DNA of 64,000 bases from Clostridium_AW sp963515715 (GCF_963515715.1 NZ_CAUPZS010000001.1:62001-126000), one strand, 5' to 3'. Counted from the first letter of the stretch, positions 35,941-44,010 are shown. A program made the numbers and translations. The notes: generated by a model not told the origin, from the letters alone.

Positions 35941-36141
35941 GTTCCATTTAATTTCATATCCAATTATTTCAGCAATTTGTTTACATTCACTATACTTAAT
36001 AGTTCCTCTTGTTAGCTTATTAGATAAATTTTGAGTTGTTGTATCAGTACCGTATTTTTCATTCATGGCCTTTACTATATCTGTCAATGTCCAACCAGAT
36101 AAAGCAATATAGCTTTTTATTTCATTTTTTATATCAATCAA
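35929..36141 (-). CDS. Small HTH regulator (XRE/LLM-like)
   Basis: 70-residue DNA-binding protein read from TTG 36141, which has an AGGAGGTGA ribosome site; the longer frame has none. The sequence (IKSYIALSGWTLTDIVKAMN, TTTQNLSNKLTRGTIKYSEC, IAEIIGYEIKW) is a lambda-repressor-like fold seen in Firmicute phages. It may be the lysogeny repressor or a regulator of the adjacent cargo; it is divergent from a strong plus-strand promoter at 36228. Confidence 0.75.
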   Translation of the reverse strand: MIDIKNEIKSYIALSGWTLTDIVKAMNEKYGTDTTTQNLSNKLTRGTIKYSECKQIAEIIGYEIKWNKKD

Positions 36142-36227
36142 ATAATCACCTCCTGAATCGATTATACCATATAGTTTTGTTGTATTCAAATATGAATAAA
36201 AATATTTAAAAAAGTTTATAAATAATA

Positions 36228-36256
36228 TTGACATTTTAAACTATGGAGTGTATTGT
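36228..36256 (+). promoter_or_regulatory. Plus-strand sigma-A promoter divergent from the HTH gene
   Basis: Consensus TTGACA at 36228-36233, 17-base spacer, TATTGT at 36251-36256. It points at the small genes from 36312 and lies in the HTH upstream region, where a repressor would be expected to bind. Confidence 0.65.
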
Positions 36257-36311
36257 TAAATTATAACGAATAGCAATTAATTAAAAAGGTAATTTGGAGG
36301 GATAATCTGAT

Positions 36312-36416
36312 ATGAGTATTAAAACATTGCAGCAGTTTATGAAATTCGCAAAAGAATTTTCTATAGAGCTTACGGCAGAAAATCTAAAGAAATTTAAAAA
36401 GTGTAGTTTGCAATAG
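36312..36416 (+). CDS. 34-residue protein, unknown
   Basis: Short reading frame with GGAGGG about ten bases ahead, first after the TTGACA promoter. The product is basic and helical (MSIKTLQQFMKFAKEF ... KKFKKCSLQ). No family recognised. Confidence 0.4.
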   Translation: MSIKTLQQFMKFAKEFSIELTAENLKKFKKCSLQ

Positions 36417-36464
36417 CTTATTATGAACACAAAATAATAAAATAATTAGATGGAGGAATAAAAA

Positions 36465-36698
36465 ATGATTTACGCGAAATTAAACAAGGATTATTATGTA
36501 GAATTCGCTAGGGAGGAAAGTGTTAATCTAATAGATTTTAAGAGTCTTTTAGGATATGCATCATGGGCTGGTAATGTTCCTACAGGGATGGTACAAGTTA
36601 AAGATGGCATAGTTTTAGTAGAAGAGGGTGGTAATATAGAGTTATTGATAAACGCAAATAAGCCAAACTCAAAAAATGTATTAAAGAAATGGCAATAA
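36465..36698 (+). CDS. Small phage protein, unknown
   Basis: 77-residue protein, ATG with GGAGG nine bases upstream. The sequence is soluble and mixed alpha/beta (YYVEFAREESVNLIDFKSLL, MVQVKDGIVLVEEGG). No domain recognised. It lies just before the decayed ParB-like array. Confidence 0.5.
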   Translation: MIYAKLNKDYYVEFAREESVNLIDFKSLLGYASWAGNVPTGMVQVKDGIVLVEEGGNIELLINANKPNSKNVLKKWQ

Positions 36699-36719
36699 CC
36701 AGTTTATGAATAAAGAGGA

Positions 36720-37281
36720 TGACCCAAATAATTTGGGTGTGGCAAAAATTCAATCAGATTTGGCTAAATAGTTAGAAAATCCAATGGAAATAATTTCGCT
36801 TGGGAACAATCAATTTAAAAATTCGGAAATAATTTCCGAATTAAATAAAACTCAAGAAGAATTGGCAGAGGAGATAGAAAATCAAATCCGAATAATTCGG
36901 ATGGGGTACGAAATAATTTCGCAGTTTCCAATCAAAATAGCTTACCGAATAATTCTACAAGCAAAACACAAAAGCAATTATCAGAACAAATAGGTGTTAA
37001 TCAATATGTTGGTGATTTGAATAATTCCAATGACAAAAAAACTCAAAAACTATTAGCAACTAATTTTGGTAGATTAAAAAATAATCCAGTCAAACAAGGC
37101 AAGATTTACAGTGAATATGAAAAATTATGTGGAGTGAGACAAGGAAATAATCAATATAGCTTAGGACAAAATGTCCGAACCCAAGAAGATATAGCTAAAG
37201 AATTAGGTGTAGATGCTAGAACAATAAGACGTTTAAAAAAACTTCAACAATTATCTCCAGAGTTACAACAACTCATAGAAA
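36720..37281 (+). pseudogene. Scrambled ParB-like linkers with palindromes plus a second ParB-like middle fragment
   Basis: Reading in shifting frames gives repeated linker motifs: D-P-N-N-L-G, G-N-N-F, N-P-N-N-S-D, R-N-N-F-A, L-P-N-N-S, L-N-N-S, each followed or preceded by KTQ-type stretches (KTQEELAEE, KTQKQLSEQIGV). Every Asn-Asn lies at the centre of a perfect palindrome with a one-base centre. From about 37065 a different ParB-like middle follows (YEKLCGVRQGNNQYSLGQ, TQEDIAKELGVDARTIRRLKKL), stopping at LQQLIENG where it joins copy B. The long open frame at 36784-36993 is not the coding frame of the homology. Confidence 0.6.
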
Positions 37282-37572
37282 ATGGCTAAATGCATTCAGG
37301 AATTGGAAAGAATTTATGGAATAAAGCATGGTGGTGCAGGAAGTTCCCATACAGATAATCTTAATGGAAAGACTCAAAAAGATTTAGCAAATCAATTAGA
37401 TATTAGTCAACAGCAACTTCAAGATTATAAAAAACTCAACGACCTAATACCAGAATTGCAGTCACTAGTTGAGAATGGCACTTTAAAAGCAACTACAGCA
37501 TATAAAATATGGGCTAAAATGCCACCAGAAGAACAAGAGGATAAAATGTCCGTTTGCCAAGAGAAGATATGA
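37282..37572 (+). pseudogene. ParB-like fragment, copy B
   Basis: First of three direct repeats about 355 bases apart (ATGGCTAAATG at 37282, 37638, 37991). It encodes MAKCIQELERIYGIKHGG, a linker without a palindrome, the HTH (DLANQLDISQQQLQDYKKL) and KATTAYKIWAKMPPEEQE, then leaves frame at DKMSVCQEKI. Its 5' end is joined to the unrelated ParB-like fragment through the shared word AAAATGGC. Confidence 0.65.
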
Positions 37573-37925
37573 TATTGGAAGATTTAATATGTACAAACAT
37601 CATGCAAAGGGGTATAGGCAATGTAAATCCTATGAAAATGGCTAAATGTATAAAAGAGTTGGAGAGAATTTATGGGATAAAGCATGGTAATAATCAGAGG
37701 ACTTTGAATAATTCAAACTCCTTAACGCAAAAACAATTAGCAGAGCAGATAGGAGTTGACCAATCTCAACTCATTAACTACAAAAAACTTAATGACCTTA
37801 TACCAGAATTACAGTCACTAGTTGAGAATGGCACTTTAAAAGCAACTACAGCATATAAAATATGGGCTAAAATGCCACCAGAAGAACAAGAGGACAAAAT
37901 GTCCGTTTGCCAAGAGAAGATATGA
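37554..37925 (+). pseudogene. ParB-like fragment, copy C
   Basis: Frame opening at TTG 37554 (LPREDMILEDLICTNIMQRG), i.e. from the end of the usual ParB N-terminal domain, through linker L-N-N-S (palindrome 37703-37717) and HTH (QLAEQIGVDQSQLINYKKL) to PPEEQE, then out of frame. It is nearly identical to copies A and D outside the linker. Confidence 0.65.
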
Positions 37926-38156
37926 TACTTGAAGATTTAATATGTACAAACATTATGCAACGTGGAATAGGTAACGTAAATCCTATGAAAATGGCTAAAT
38001 GTATTCAGGAATTAGAGAGAATTTATGGAATAAGGCAGGGGAGTGCTGGAAAAAGAAGTTTAGACCAAAATAATTTGGGTCTAAAAAATCAACAAGATTT
38101 GGCAAAACAAACCAAAATAATTTGGGTTTGAAAAAACAACAAGATTTGGCAAAATA
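37907..38156 (+). pseudogene. ParB-like fragment, copy D (3' truncated)
   Basis: Starts like copy C and continues to linker Q-N-N-L-G, where a 47-base unit containing palindrome, NNLGLK and QQDLAK is duplicated in tandem (about 38062-38108 and 38109-38156) with a frame change, then ends in stops. The rest of the HTH is missing. Confidence 0.6.
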
Positions 38157-38910
38157 AATAAATATTACAGATGAGCAAGAAAAGACATGATATACTAAAG
38201 CTATTAAATGTTTTTAAATCACAAAAAACAAGCTATTTTTTTACACCCTTTTGTAAAGGGGGATAGGTTAAGCTAATAGCTATTTTACACCCCTTTGGGA
38301 TGGGGGTCAATTAAGCCGTAATAAGAGTATAATAAATATAATAAGAGTATAATAAATCCCTAGTACGCACTAAAGTGCTACTAGCCGACTTGATTTTATT
38401 TTGGGCTTTTATTTTTATAAATTTACCAAATAAATTTTATATTGAGAATTATAATGAAAATGGCAAGTTTTGATTTTACATACCTCTAAAACCCAGTAAT
38501 ACCAATGCTTTTAGGAACTAATATCTTCCTTGTATATGGTAATATAATCGTTGATAATGCTAGGTTGCAGCGATTATAAAATAAAACCTAAATGAAAAGT
38601 ATTATAAAATCAATAAAAAATCATAATGTAACGAAATATAAAATTACCATAACCATTGATATAACTGCATTTAGAGGTGTTTTTTTATCTCAACTACACC
38701 TGTGTATTATGTAATACATAAAACAAAAAAATAGAAAATATAATAAAAAGCGATAACGACCGTCAAAACTTATTTATCAGTATGAGTAAGGAAATACAAT
38801 AAAATCAATAAAAATAACTAATTTAGGAAAACGTAATAAGTCTGAAAACCATTGATATGATTACGTTTAAAGGCATTTTTTTTAAAATTGTGCCGTTTCC
38901 TATAGTGTAA

Positions 38911-39069
38911 GAGAATATCGGCACTAAGAAATGTGAAAAATGCGGAAGCTATATTAAGTCTAAATCAAATAAGACTAAATACTGTCCCTCATGTGCTAAG
39001 GAAATAAAAAAAGAACAAGATAGAATAGCAGATAAAAAATACAAGAAAAAGCTAAAAGCGAGAAAATAG
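38911..39069 (+). pseudogene. Zinc-ribbon gene fragment 1
   Basis: Open without a start codon after TAA 38908. It encodes a C-x2-C ... C-x2-C ribbon (KCEKCGSYIK, KYCPSCAKEI) followed by a basic helical tail ending in ARK. The Cys spacing is intact, so this is the 3' end of a phage zinc-ribbon gene. Confidence 0.5.
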
Positions 39070-39360
39070 AAACACCATCTAAACCATTGGTATTGTTGGG
39101 ATTAGAGATTTGTTGGTTTTTTCGGTATATGAAGAGAATTAGTATTATAAAAGATGTGCTAAAGAAGTAGATAGAGAAAAAGCAAGCAAAAGAATGAAAA
39201 AAATTAGAGATGCTCGAAAAGGTACTTATTTATCAGTATGAGTAAGGAAATACAATAAAAAACTAAAAACTTTACCATTTAGAAAAGCCAATTAAAGCAT
39301 TGATATGAAAGGGTTTAAGAGTTTTCTGATATTTTCGGTATATGAAGAGATAAAAATAAT

Positions 39361-39507
39361 ATAAAAAAATGTGAGAATTGCGGAAGCTATATTAAGTCTA
39401 AATCAAATAAGACTAAATACTGTCCCTCATGTGCTAAGGAAATTGAAAAAGAAAATACAAAAATAAGAGTAAGAAAATATAGAGAATTACATAATATAAC
39501 GAAATAG
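39361..39507 (+). pseudogene. Zinc-ribbon gene fragment 2
   Basis: Second copy of the same ribbon (KCENCGSYIK, KYCPSCAKEI) with a different tail (KYRELHNITK). It has the same length from first Cys to stop as fragment 1 (135 bases). A weaker relic (YYKRCAKEVDREKAS) lies at about 39141-39240. Confidence 0.5.
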
Positions 39508-39861
39508 AAATACCATCTAAACCATTGGTATAACTAGGTTTAGACAATGTTTGTTAAGTTCCTATTAGGGAAGAAACATCTAAATATACAAAACCCAAGA
39601 GATATTTTAAACCTAAATTTTCACGTTTTTTAAAAAACATATGCCGTAAACCCAGTAATACCAATGCTTTTAAGAACTAATATCTTCCTTGTATATGGTA
39701 ATATAAAATAAATAATTTTAGAATTTTATTTAGTATACTGATTACCTTCAGTGTATTTAACTGTCTGGGAACTTTTATATATCACGGAAACTATCAGTAT
39801 GCTAATTTAGGTTTTTTGTTTACAGAATTAAAATTAACGATTGAAAGGTGTGGAATTTATT

Positions 39862-40053
39862 ATGGAAATAAGAAAAAAGTACTATAACATTGAAAAAAGG
39901 ACACTTGCAGAAGCATTAAATTTCATGGGCTTTAAATACTATAAATTTACTGGAGATAAAGGTATACCAATCTATGGGTTTGAAGATACAGAGCTATTTA
40001 GAAAAGCAATGAATGAATTATTTAATTTAAGAAAAGCAATTTATTGCAAATAG
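39862..40053 (+). CDS. Small phage protein, unknown
   Basis: 63-residue protein. ATG 39862 was chosen over TTG 39841 because AAGGTG lies between them. Soluble and basic, with a LAEALNFMGFKYYKF ... IYGFEDTELFRKAMNELF pattern resembling short DUF5659-like phage proteins. It precedes the 386-residue gene by 24 bases. Confidence 0.55.
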   Translation: MEIRKKYYNIEKRTLAEALNFMGFKYYKFTGDKGIPIYGFEDTELFRKAMNELFNLRKAIYCK

Positions 40054-40077
40054 CAACAGAGGTGAGGTATCAATTGG

Positions 40078-41238
40078 ATGAAAGTTATCAATTTGGAAAT
40101 TGGAAAAGAATATAAATATAAGGAATTATGTGAGTTACTACAAGTAGAAGAAAAAGGTCGAGGGAAATCGAGGGAATTACAATTTGAAGATTGGAAAAGG
40201 TATTTTGATTTTTATAAACCTAATCCCAAAGGACAAAAATTTATAGTTAAAGAAGTATATTCAGAACCTAAAGAAAAAGTTGATGGTAGAGGTAAATCTG
40301 AAGGCTCTAGGGGAAATAATACAGGAGAATATTCACCATATATAATTCCTATATTAAAAAATTATTTTAATTGGGCATATGGACAAAATTCAAATGGAAT
40401 ATTCTACACGACAAATAATAATTTAGCGAAAAAATGCGGATTAATAACAGATAATTATTTATGTGCTAGAGATAATAAATCTATTTTTATCAATTTGATG
40501 AAAAAAGAAGGATTAATTAATAATGCAGCAGTTTATCATGTTTTTAACAAAAGCAAGGATAATTATAAAGGAATAATAAAATATAATTTAGATAAATTGG
40601 TTAAAGAGGGTAATATTGAGTATGAATATAATTGGCTAATACAATTTTGGAATGATAAAGATAAAAAAGAAGCCAGATTGGTTGATGAAGATGAACTTAA
40701 AATAATTGAACAAATTCAAGCAGAATTAAAAGAAAAAATGGGACTGGAAGATATATCTAATATTTATTATTCAGAGAAAACAATGAAAGGATTTTATTTT
40801 GAATTTGACAAACTTATTAAAGAAAGAATAAAAGATTGTGCTAGGATTTTTAAAGGATATCAAATTACAATTCATAAAAAATATGAAGAGATTGATACTA
40901 AACAAATGAATATTAAAGTAAATAAGATATTTAGAAATAAAATATATAAAAATTTAAAAAAGTCAGCTGATAAAGTTAAAGAAGAATTAGGGGATTATTG
41001 GGGGCTGCCTAACCCACAATGGAAAAGTGGAGATAAAGCTAGATTAGATTCTTCATATTTGAACGATTGTGAATTAATAATAGATAATTTATTAAAACTT
41101 AATTGGGAAAAGATTGAGCGGAAGATAAATGAAATAAAAAAAGAATATAGAGAACAACAATTACAAAATCAAATGGATGCTAAAGAATTAATTGAAATGG
41201 GTTTGTATTCTGAAGGAGAATTAGAGAGTTTAAATTAA
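40078..41238 (+). CDS. Phage protein of unknown function (386 aa)
   Basis: Large soluble basic protein, ATG with GAGGTGA about 12 bases upstream. The N-terminal about 60 residues begin with EIGKEYKYKELCELLQVEE, resembling a small DNA- or protein-binding module found at the start of several phage proteins. A Gly/Arg-rich linker (about 75-95) leads to a long, mostly helical body. No catalytic motif recognised. It is the largest intact early gene, so a replication or regulatory role is possible but unproven. Confidence 0.65.
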   Translation: MKVINLEIGKEYKYKELCELLQVEEKGRGKSRELQFEDWKRYFDFYKPNPKGQKFIVKEVYSEPKEKVDGRGKSEGSRGNNTGEYSPYIIPILKNYFNWAYGQNSNGIFYTTNNNLAKKCGLITDNYLCARDNKSIFINLMKKEGLINNAAVYHVFNKSKDNYKGIIKYNLDKLVKEGNIEYEYNWLIQFWNDKDKKEARLVDEDELKIIEQIQAELKEKMGLEDISNIYYSEKTMKGFYFEFDKLIKERIKDCARIFKGYQITIHKKYEEIDTKQMNIKVNKIFRNKIYKNLKKSADKVKEELGDYWGLPNPQWKSGDKARLDSSYLNDCELIIDNLLKLNWEKIERKINEIKKEYREQQLQNQMDAKELIEMGLYSEGELESLN

Positions 41239-41255
41239 ATTTGTAAAATCTAAAC

Positions 41256-41329
41256 CGTTCACCTCTTAAATTATCCTTATATATAAATATTACACTAATT
41301 ATATATAAGGATAATTTGAAAGGTGAACG
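41256..41329. repeat. 74-base inverted repeat
   Basis: Arms of about 30 bases (41256-41286 and 41298-41329, a few mismatches in the CT/GAA part) flank an AT-rich loop. The outer ends are CGTTCACCT/AGGTGAACG and the inner arms TAAATTATCC/GGATAATTT plus TATATAA. No T tract directly follows. It could be an RNA stem, protein-binding palindrome or tiny insertion element. Confidence 0.7.
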
Positions 41330-41395
41330 CTTTAAAAATGATTAAGGTATATATTTATAAAAATATAAGAACAAATATATACAATGGGGTTGGGT

Positions 41396-41456
41396 TTGGG
41401 AGGGGAAATGTAAAGGAATGTTTGAGGTACGAAAACATGACTTTCCCCTATCCCAA
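41396..41456. other. Structured element: nested hairpin
   Basis: TTGGGAGGGGAAA (41396-41408) pairs with 41442-41456 across a two-base bulge, and ATGTTT/AAAACAT forms an inner stem with an 8-base loop around GAGGTACG. The G/C richness is far above its surroundings. Likely a structured RNA or a strong operator; no family recognised. Confidence 0.5.
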
Positions 41457-41493
41457 TATAGTTTTGGCAATAAATAATATATTTTATAAAATG

Positions 41494-41525
41494 AAGTCTT
41501 AGAAAAATAATCTAAGGCTTTTTTA
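41494..41525 (+). terminator. Rho-independent terminator
   Basis: AAGTCTTAGA and TCTAAGGCTT pair across a seven-base loop, followed by T5. It ends the transcript carrying the structured element. Confidence 0.85.
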
Positions 41526-41632
41526 TATGCAAAAAATTAAATAAGTTGTACGTAATCTTAAAACGTACTGAAAAAGAAAGGATTTGAACAATAAAAAATT
41601 TATTAAAAGAAGTAAAAGGAAATATTTATGGA

Positions 41633-42214
41633 ATGGGGATTTACTGTTTTAAAGATATAAACGGTAAAATACTCTATGTAGGCTCTGGCATGATGAATAA
41701 TAGGTTACAAACACATCTATATAATTTTAAAAGAGGATTATATGAAGACACTAATAAAAAGGTACTACAACATACATATAATTGTGGGAATTTAATATTT
41801 GAAGTGTTGCATTTTTCCGAGAATAATACTACATATTTGAACGGTACTGATGATGAGAGAAAAGCAATACAGACGGCATTGGAAGTTTTAGAGCAATTTT
41901 ATGTAGATTTATATAAAGATACTATATGTAATAAAATAGAAAGAATTACTAAAACAAGTAGCAGCCCAAATAGATTAACTACACACAAACGAAGGAAAGC
42001 AAATTTAGGAAATAAAAATCCAAATGCAAAATATAGCGAAAAAATGATAGCTGAAATTTTATGGTTAAAGTTAAATGGATATAAACCTAGAGAAATAGAA
42101 GAGTTTTACAAAGATATTAATATCAAAAGTAATTATATTAGTTCGATAGGTACATACAAGTGGATACATACAGAGCCTATAAAACCAGACTTTATAAAGG
42201 AAAAAGCGTCTTAA
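41633..42214 (+). CDS. GIY-YIG homing-type endonuclease
   Basis: 193-residue nuclease. GIYCF (about 2-6) and YVGSG (about 15-19) are the GIY-YIG signature, with the catalytic Arg (NRLQTH) and Glu (VLEQFY) following. The C terminus has a typical homing-endonuclease DNA-binding part (NPNAKYSEKMIAEILWLKL ... IGTYKWIH). It is free-standing, not in a recognisable intron. The ribosome site (AAAGGA) is about 12 bases from ATG 41633; the frame is open to 41588 without a better start. Confidence 0.85.
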   Translation: MGIYCFKDINGKILYVGSGMMNNRLQTHLYNFKRGLYEDTNKKVLQHTYNCGNLIFEVLHFSENNTTYLNGTDDERKAIQTALEVLEQFYVDLYKDTICNKIERITKTSSSPNRLTTHKRRKANLGNKNPNAKYSEKMIAEILWLKLNGYKPREIEEFYKDINIKSNYISSIGTYKWIHTEPIKPDFIKEKAS

Positions 42215-42245
42215 TAAACGTAAACGCATACGTAAAAAAAGACGC
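42206..42245 (+). terminator. Hairpin at the GIY-YIG gene end
   Basis: GCGTCTT (42206-42212, overlapping the stop) pairs with AAGACGC (42239-42245), with inner ACGT/ACGT. A second weaker stem (42263-42291) follows. There is no T run, so confidence is moderate. Confidence 0.5.
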
Positions 42246-42430
42246 TGAAAGAAACACCATAGAGTAGAGGGGAATTTTTTCCCTTCTTACTATCTCTACT
42301 ATCATTATATATCATTTTGAAATAAATTGATAGTGACTTATACCTAAATTGGTTATATATAGATATATTATTAAGGCGTTAAAGGGTAATATTATAGAAT
42401 ATAAAAGGAAATTAGAAAGGGTGTGTTAAG

Positions 42431-42526
42431 ATGACTTGCATTAAAGATATTGAGATTGCTAAATTAGAACTAGAGTTGGCTAATAGGAAACTAAGGCGTC
42501 TTAAAGATAAGGATTTGAGCAAGTAA
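42431..42526 (+). CDS. 31-residue coiled protein, unknown
   Basis: Short frame with AAAGGGTG about eight bases before the ATG. The product (IEIAKLELELANRKLRRLKD) is a charged helix, like small phage proteins often found upstream of the packaging genes. No known function. Confidence 0.4.
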   Translation: MTCIKDIEIAKLELELANRKLRRLKDKDLSK

Positions 42527-42594
42527 ATAGAGGAATTTGAGAATACTTGTAGAATATTGGATATAAAGGGAAATATATTTAATGTTTAGGGGGA

Positions 42595-42813
42595 ATGGGA
42601 GTGGGTATTGTTTTACATTTAAAAAATGGAGAAAAGATAATTCAAAATACTTTAGATAGTAGGGTATTGAATAATTTATCAGAATTTTGTAAAGAAAAGT
42701 TAATAAATGATCAACTTAATTTAGAGAAATAAGTGACAATTACTTATGATAAGGATAAGGAAAGAACAATAAAGCTAAGTGATTTAAAATCTATAGAAAT
42801 TGAACTAATATAA
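42595..42813 (+). pseudogene. Small phage protein, probably frameshifted
   Basis: Frame 1 (42595-42732, GGGGGA site) encodes MGVGIVLHLKNGEKII ... NLEK then stops. One base later the +1 frame continues VTITYDKDKERTIKLSDLKSIEIELI to 42813. Joined, the two halves look like one beta-rich phage protein of about 70 residues. A separate GTG start at 42734 is possible. Confidence 0.45.
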
Positions 42814-42943
42814 TAGCTTATTTAAAGGCATCCATGTTGGGCACTTTATATTATTTTACACAAATAGATAATTTTAGAAGGAAATTTGAAACTCCTGTCG
42901 AATATGGATAAAATTGCACAAAATAAATGGCAGGAGTGGTAGT

Positions 42944-43534
42944 ATGAAATTTAGATTATTAGACGTTCAAAAATATAAGTTTGATAAATATTGTAAAATG
43001 TTTAGTGAATGGTTTAATGATGAAAAACCAACATTTGAAAAAATTAATTATAACAAACTAATAGATATGATTTTTGAAAAATATAATGATATGGATTTAA
43101 AACAGAGAAAAGTAGAAGAACTATTGTTGAATGATAGAATAAATGAATATAATTTTATGAAAATCAATTTCGATATTTTTATAACTATTATATTAACTCT
43201 TATTATTTCTATGGTTGCAGGGAGTTTATCAAAAATATCTGGAGAAGATGGATATGCTTATTATAAGATATTTACTAGGTTAGTATTAGTTTTTACAGGA
43301 GCTATAACATATTTTCTAATATTTGAGAGTCGCTCTAAAATTAGGGACACAATTAATAGAGGGTTTTATGCCTTATGCTTAAATATTTTGCAGGATGTTA
43401 TAAAAGAAGAATTAGAGAGTAAACAGGAATATTTAAAAGAAATAGCTGCTACTAATGAAGATGATATGAAAGCAAAACTTGATGACATAACTCAAGATAT
43501 AAAAAGTATTAAGAGATATATTGGTATTAAGTAA
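42944..43534 (+). CDS. Phage membrane protein with two helices
   Basis: 196-residue protein, ATG 42944 behind AGGAGTGG. Two adjacent hydrophobic segments (about 74-93 and 106-124) form a hairpin in the membrane, with a charged N-terminal half and a C-terminal coiled coil (about 145-196). Superinfection-exclusion proteins can look like this, but nothing specific supports that. Function unknown. Confidence 0.6.
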   Translation: MKFRLLDVQKYKFDKYCKMFSEWFNDEKPTFEKINYNKLIDMIFEKYNDMDLKQRKVEELLLNDRINEYNFMKINFDIFITIILTLIISMVAGSLSKISGEDGYAYYKIFTRLVLVFTGAITYFLIFESRSKIRDTINRGFYALCLNILQDVIKEELESKQEYLKEIAATNEDDMKAKLDDITQDIKSIKRYIGIK

Positions 43535-43610
43535 TTAATAAAGACATAATTTTATTGCAAGTCTAGTGTTATAATTATATGTACGACTTTATGAGAGGAT
43601 GAGAATAGAA

Positions 43611-44009
43611 GTGAAATTAGATGCTAAACAAAGAGTTCTTGTTGCAATCTATACTGAGTATCAAAAAGACATACCTAATATGGAAGAAACAATAACTGGG
43701 GAAAACTTAGAATTAGATGAAGAGGTATTTGTTATGGCTTTGAGAAAGCTAGAAAACGAAGGACTAATTCAAAACATAGAATTTTTATGGGGTGACGGCG
43801 AGGTTCAATATTTTGGATTTGGTGATATGTTGATTTCATCTTATGGTATAGATTATGTTGAACAGAAACTAGGTATAGATAAAACATTAAGTGGGTTAGA
43901 TAAGGTAAAATATATTATAGCAAAATCAGGAGAATGGGGAATAGAACAGCTTAAAGACTTTGGTGCAAAAGCAGTAGCTGAAATGGTTAAAGCTAATATG
44001 GGAATTTAG
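43611..44009 (+). CDS. YjcQ-family phage protein
   Basis: 132-residue protein matching the YjcQ family (MKLDAKQRVLVAIYTEYQKD, ALRKLENEGLI), a small winged-helix-like phage protein of unknown role. GTG 43611 is preferred because GAGAGG lies nine bases upstream, whereas ATG 43599 overlaps it. A terminator follows. Confidence 0.75.
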   Translation: MKLDAKQRVLVAIYTEYQKDIPNMEETITGENLELDEEVFVMALRKLENEGLIQNIEFLWGDGEVQYFGFGDMLISSYGIDYVEQKLGIDKTLSGLDKVKYIIAKSGEWGIEQLKDFGAKAVAEMVKANMGI

Positions 44010-44010
44010 A

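Larger units (their letters stand above)
38157..39840. repeat. Noncoding repeat-rich zone
   Basis: No intact gene. It contains: two tandem copies of a 44-base unit (38229-38317); AATAAGAGTATAATAAAT twice (about 38322-38358); a strong hairpin (38360-38384); a 59-base direct repeat with one mismatch at 38489-38547 and 39648-39706; a 37-base perfect repeat at 38768-38804 and 39224-39260; a 65-base perfect repeat at 38941-39005 and 39379-39443. The motif CCATTGRTAT (or GCATTGATAT) occurs at 38653, 38849, 39084, 39297 and 39522, spaced 196-235 bases. Confidence 0.65.

Noticed and set aside
36784..36993. 69-residue open frame in the palindrome region
   Set aside because: It has no ribosome site, and the ParB-like homology (KTQ, NNS units) runs in other frames; the open frame follows from the palindromes lacking stops.
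36720..38130. CRISPR-like array of palindromic repeats
   Set aside because: The repeats share only a seven-base core, spacing is irregular, there are no unique spacers of constant length, and no cas genes are present.
36720..38156. Diversity-generating retroelement acting on the ParB-like linkers
   Set aside because: No reverse transcriptase gene is present, and differences between copies are whole palindromes and duplications rather than scattered A-specific changes.
38911..39507. Zinc-ribbon frames as intact genes
   Set aside because: Neither has a start codon or ribosome site, and both open just after stops with only the 3' part of a ribbon protein.
41633..42214. A second group I intron around the GIY-YIG gene
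   Set aside because: I could not find P, Q, R or S core elements near it, and no flanking gene halves rejoin across it.
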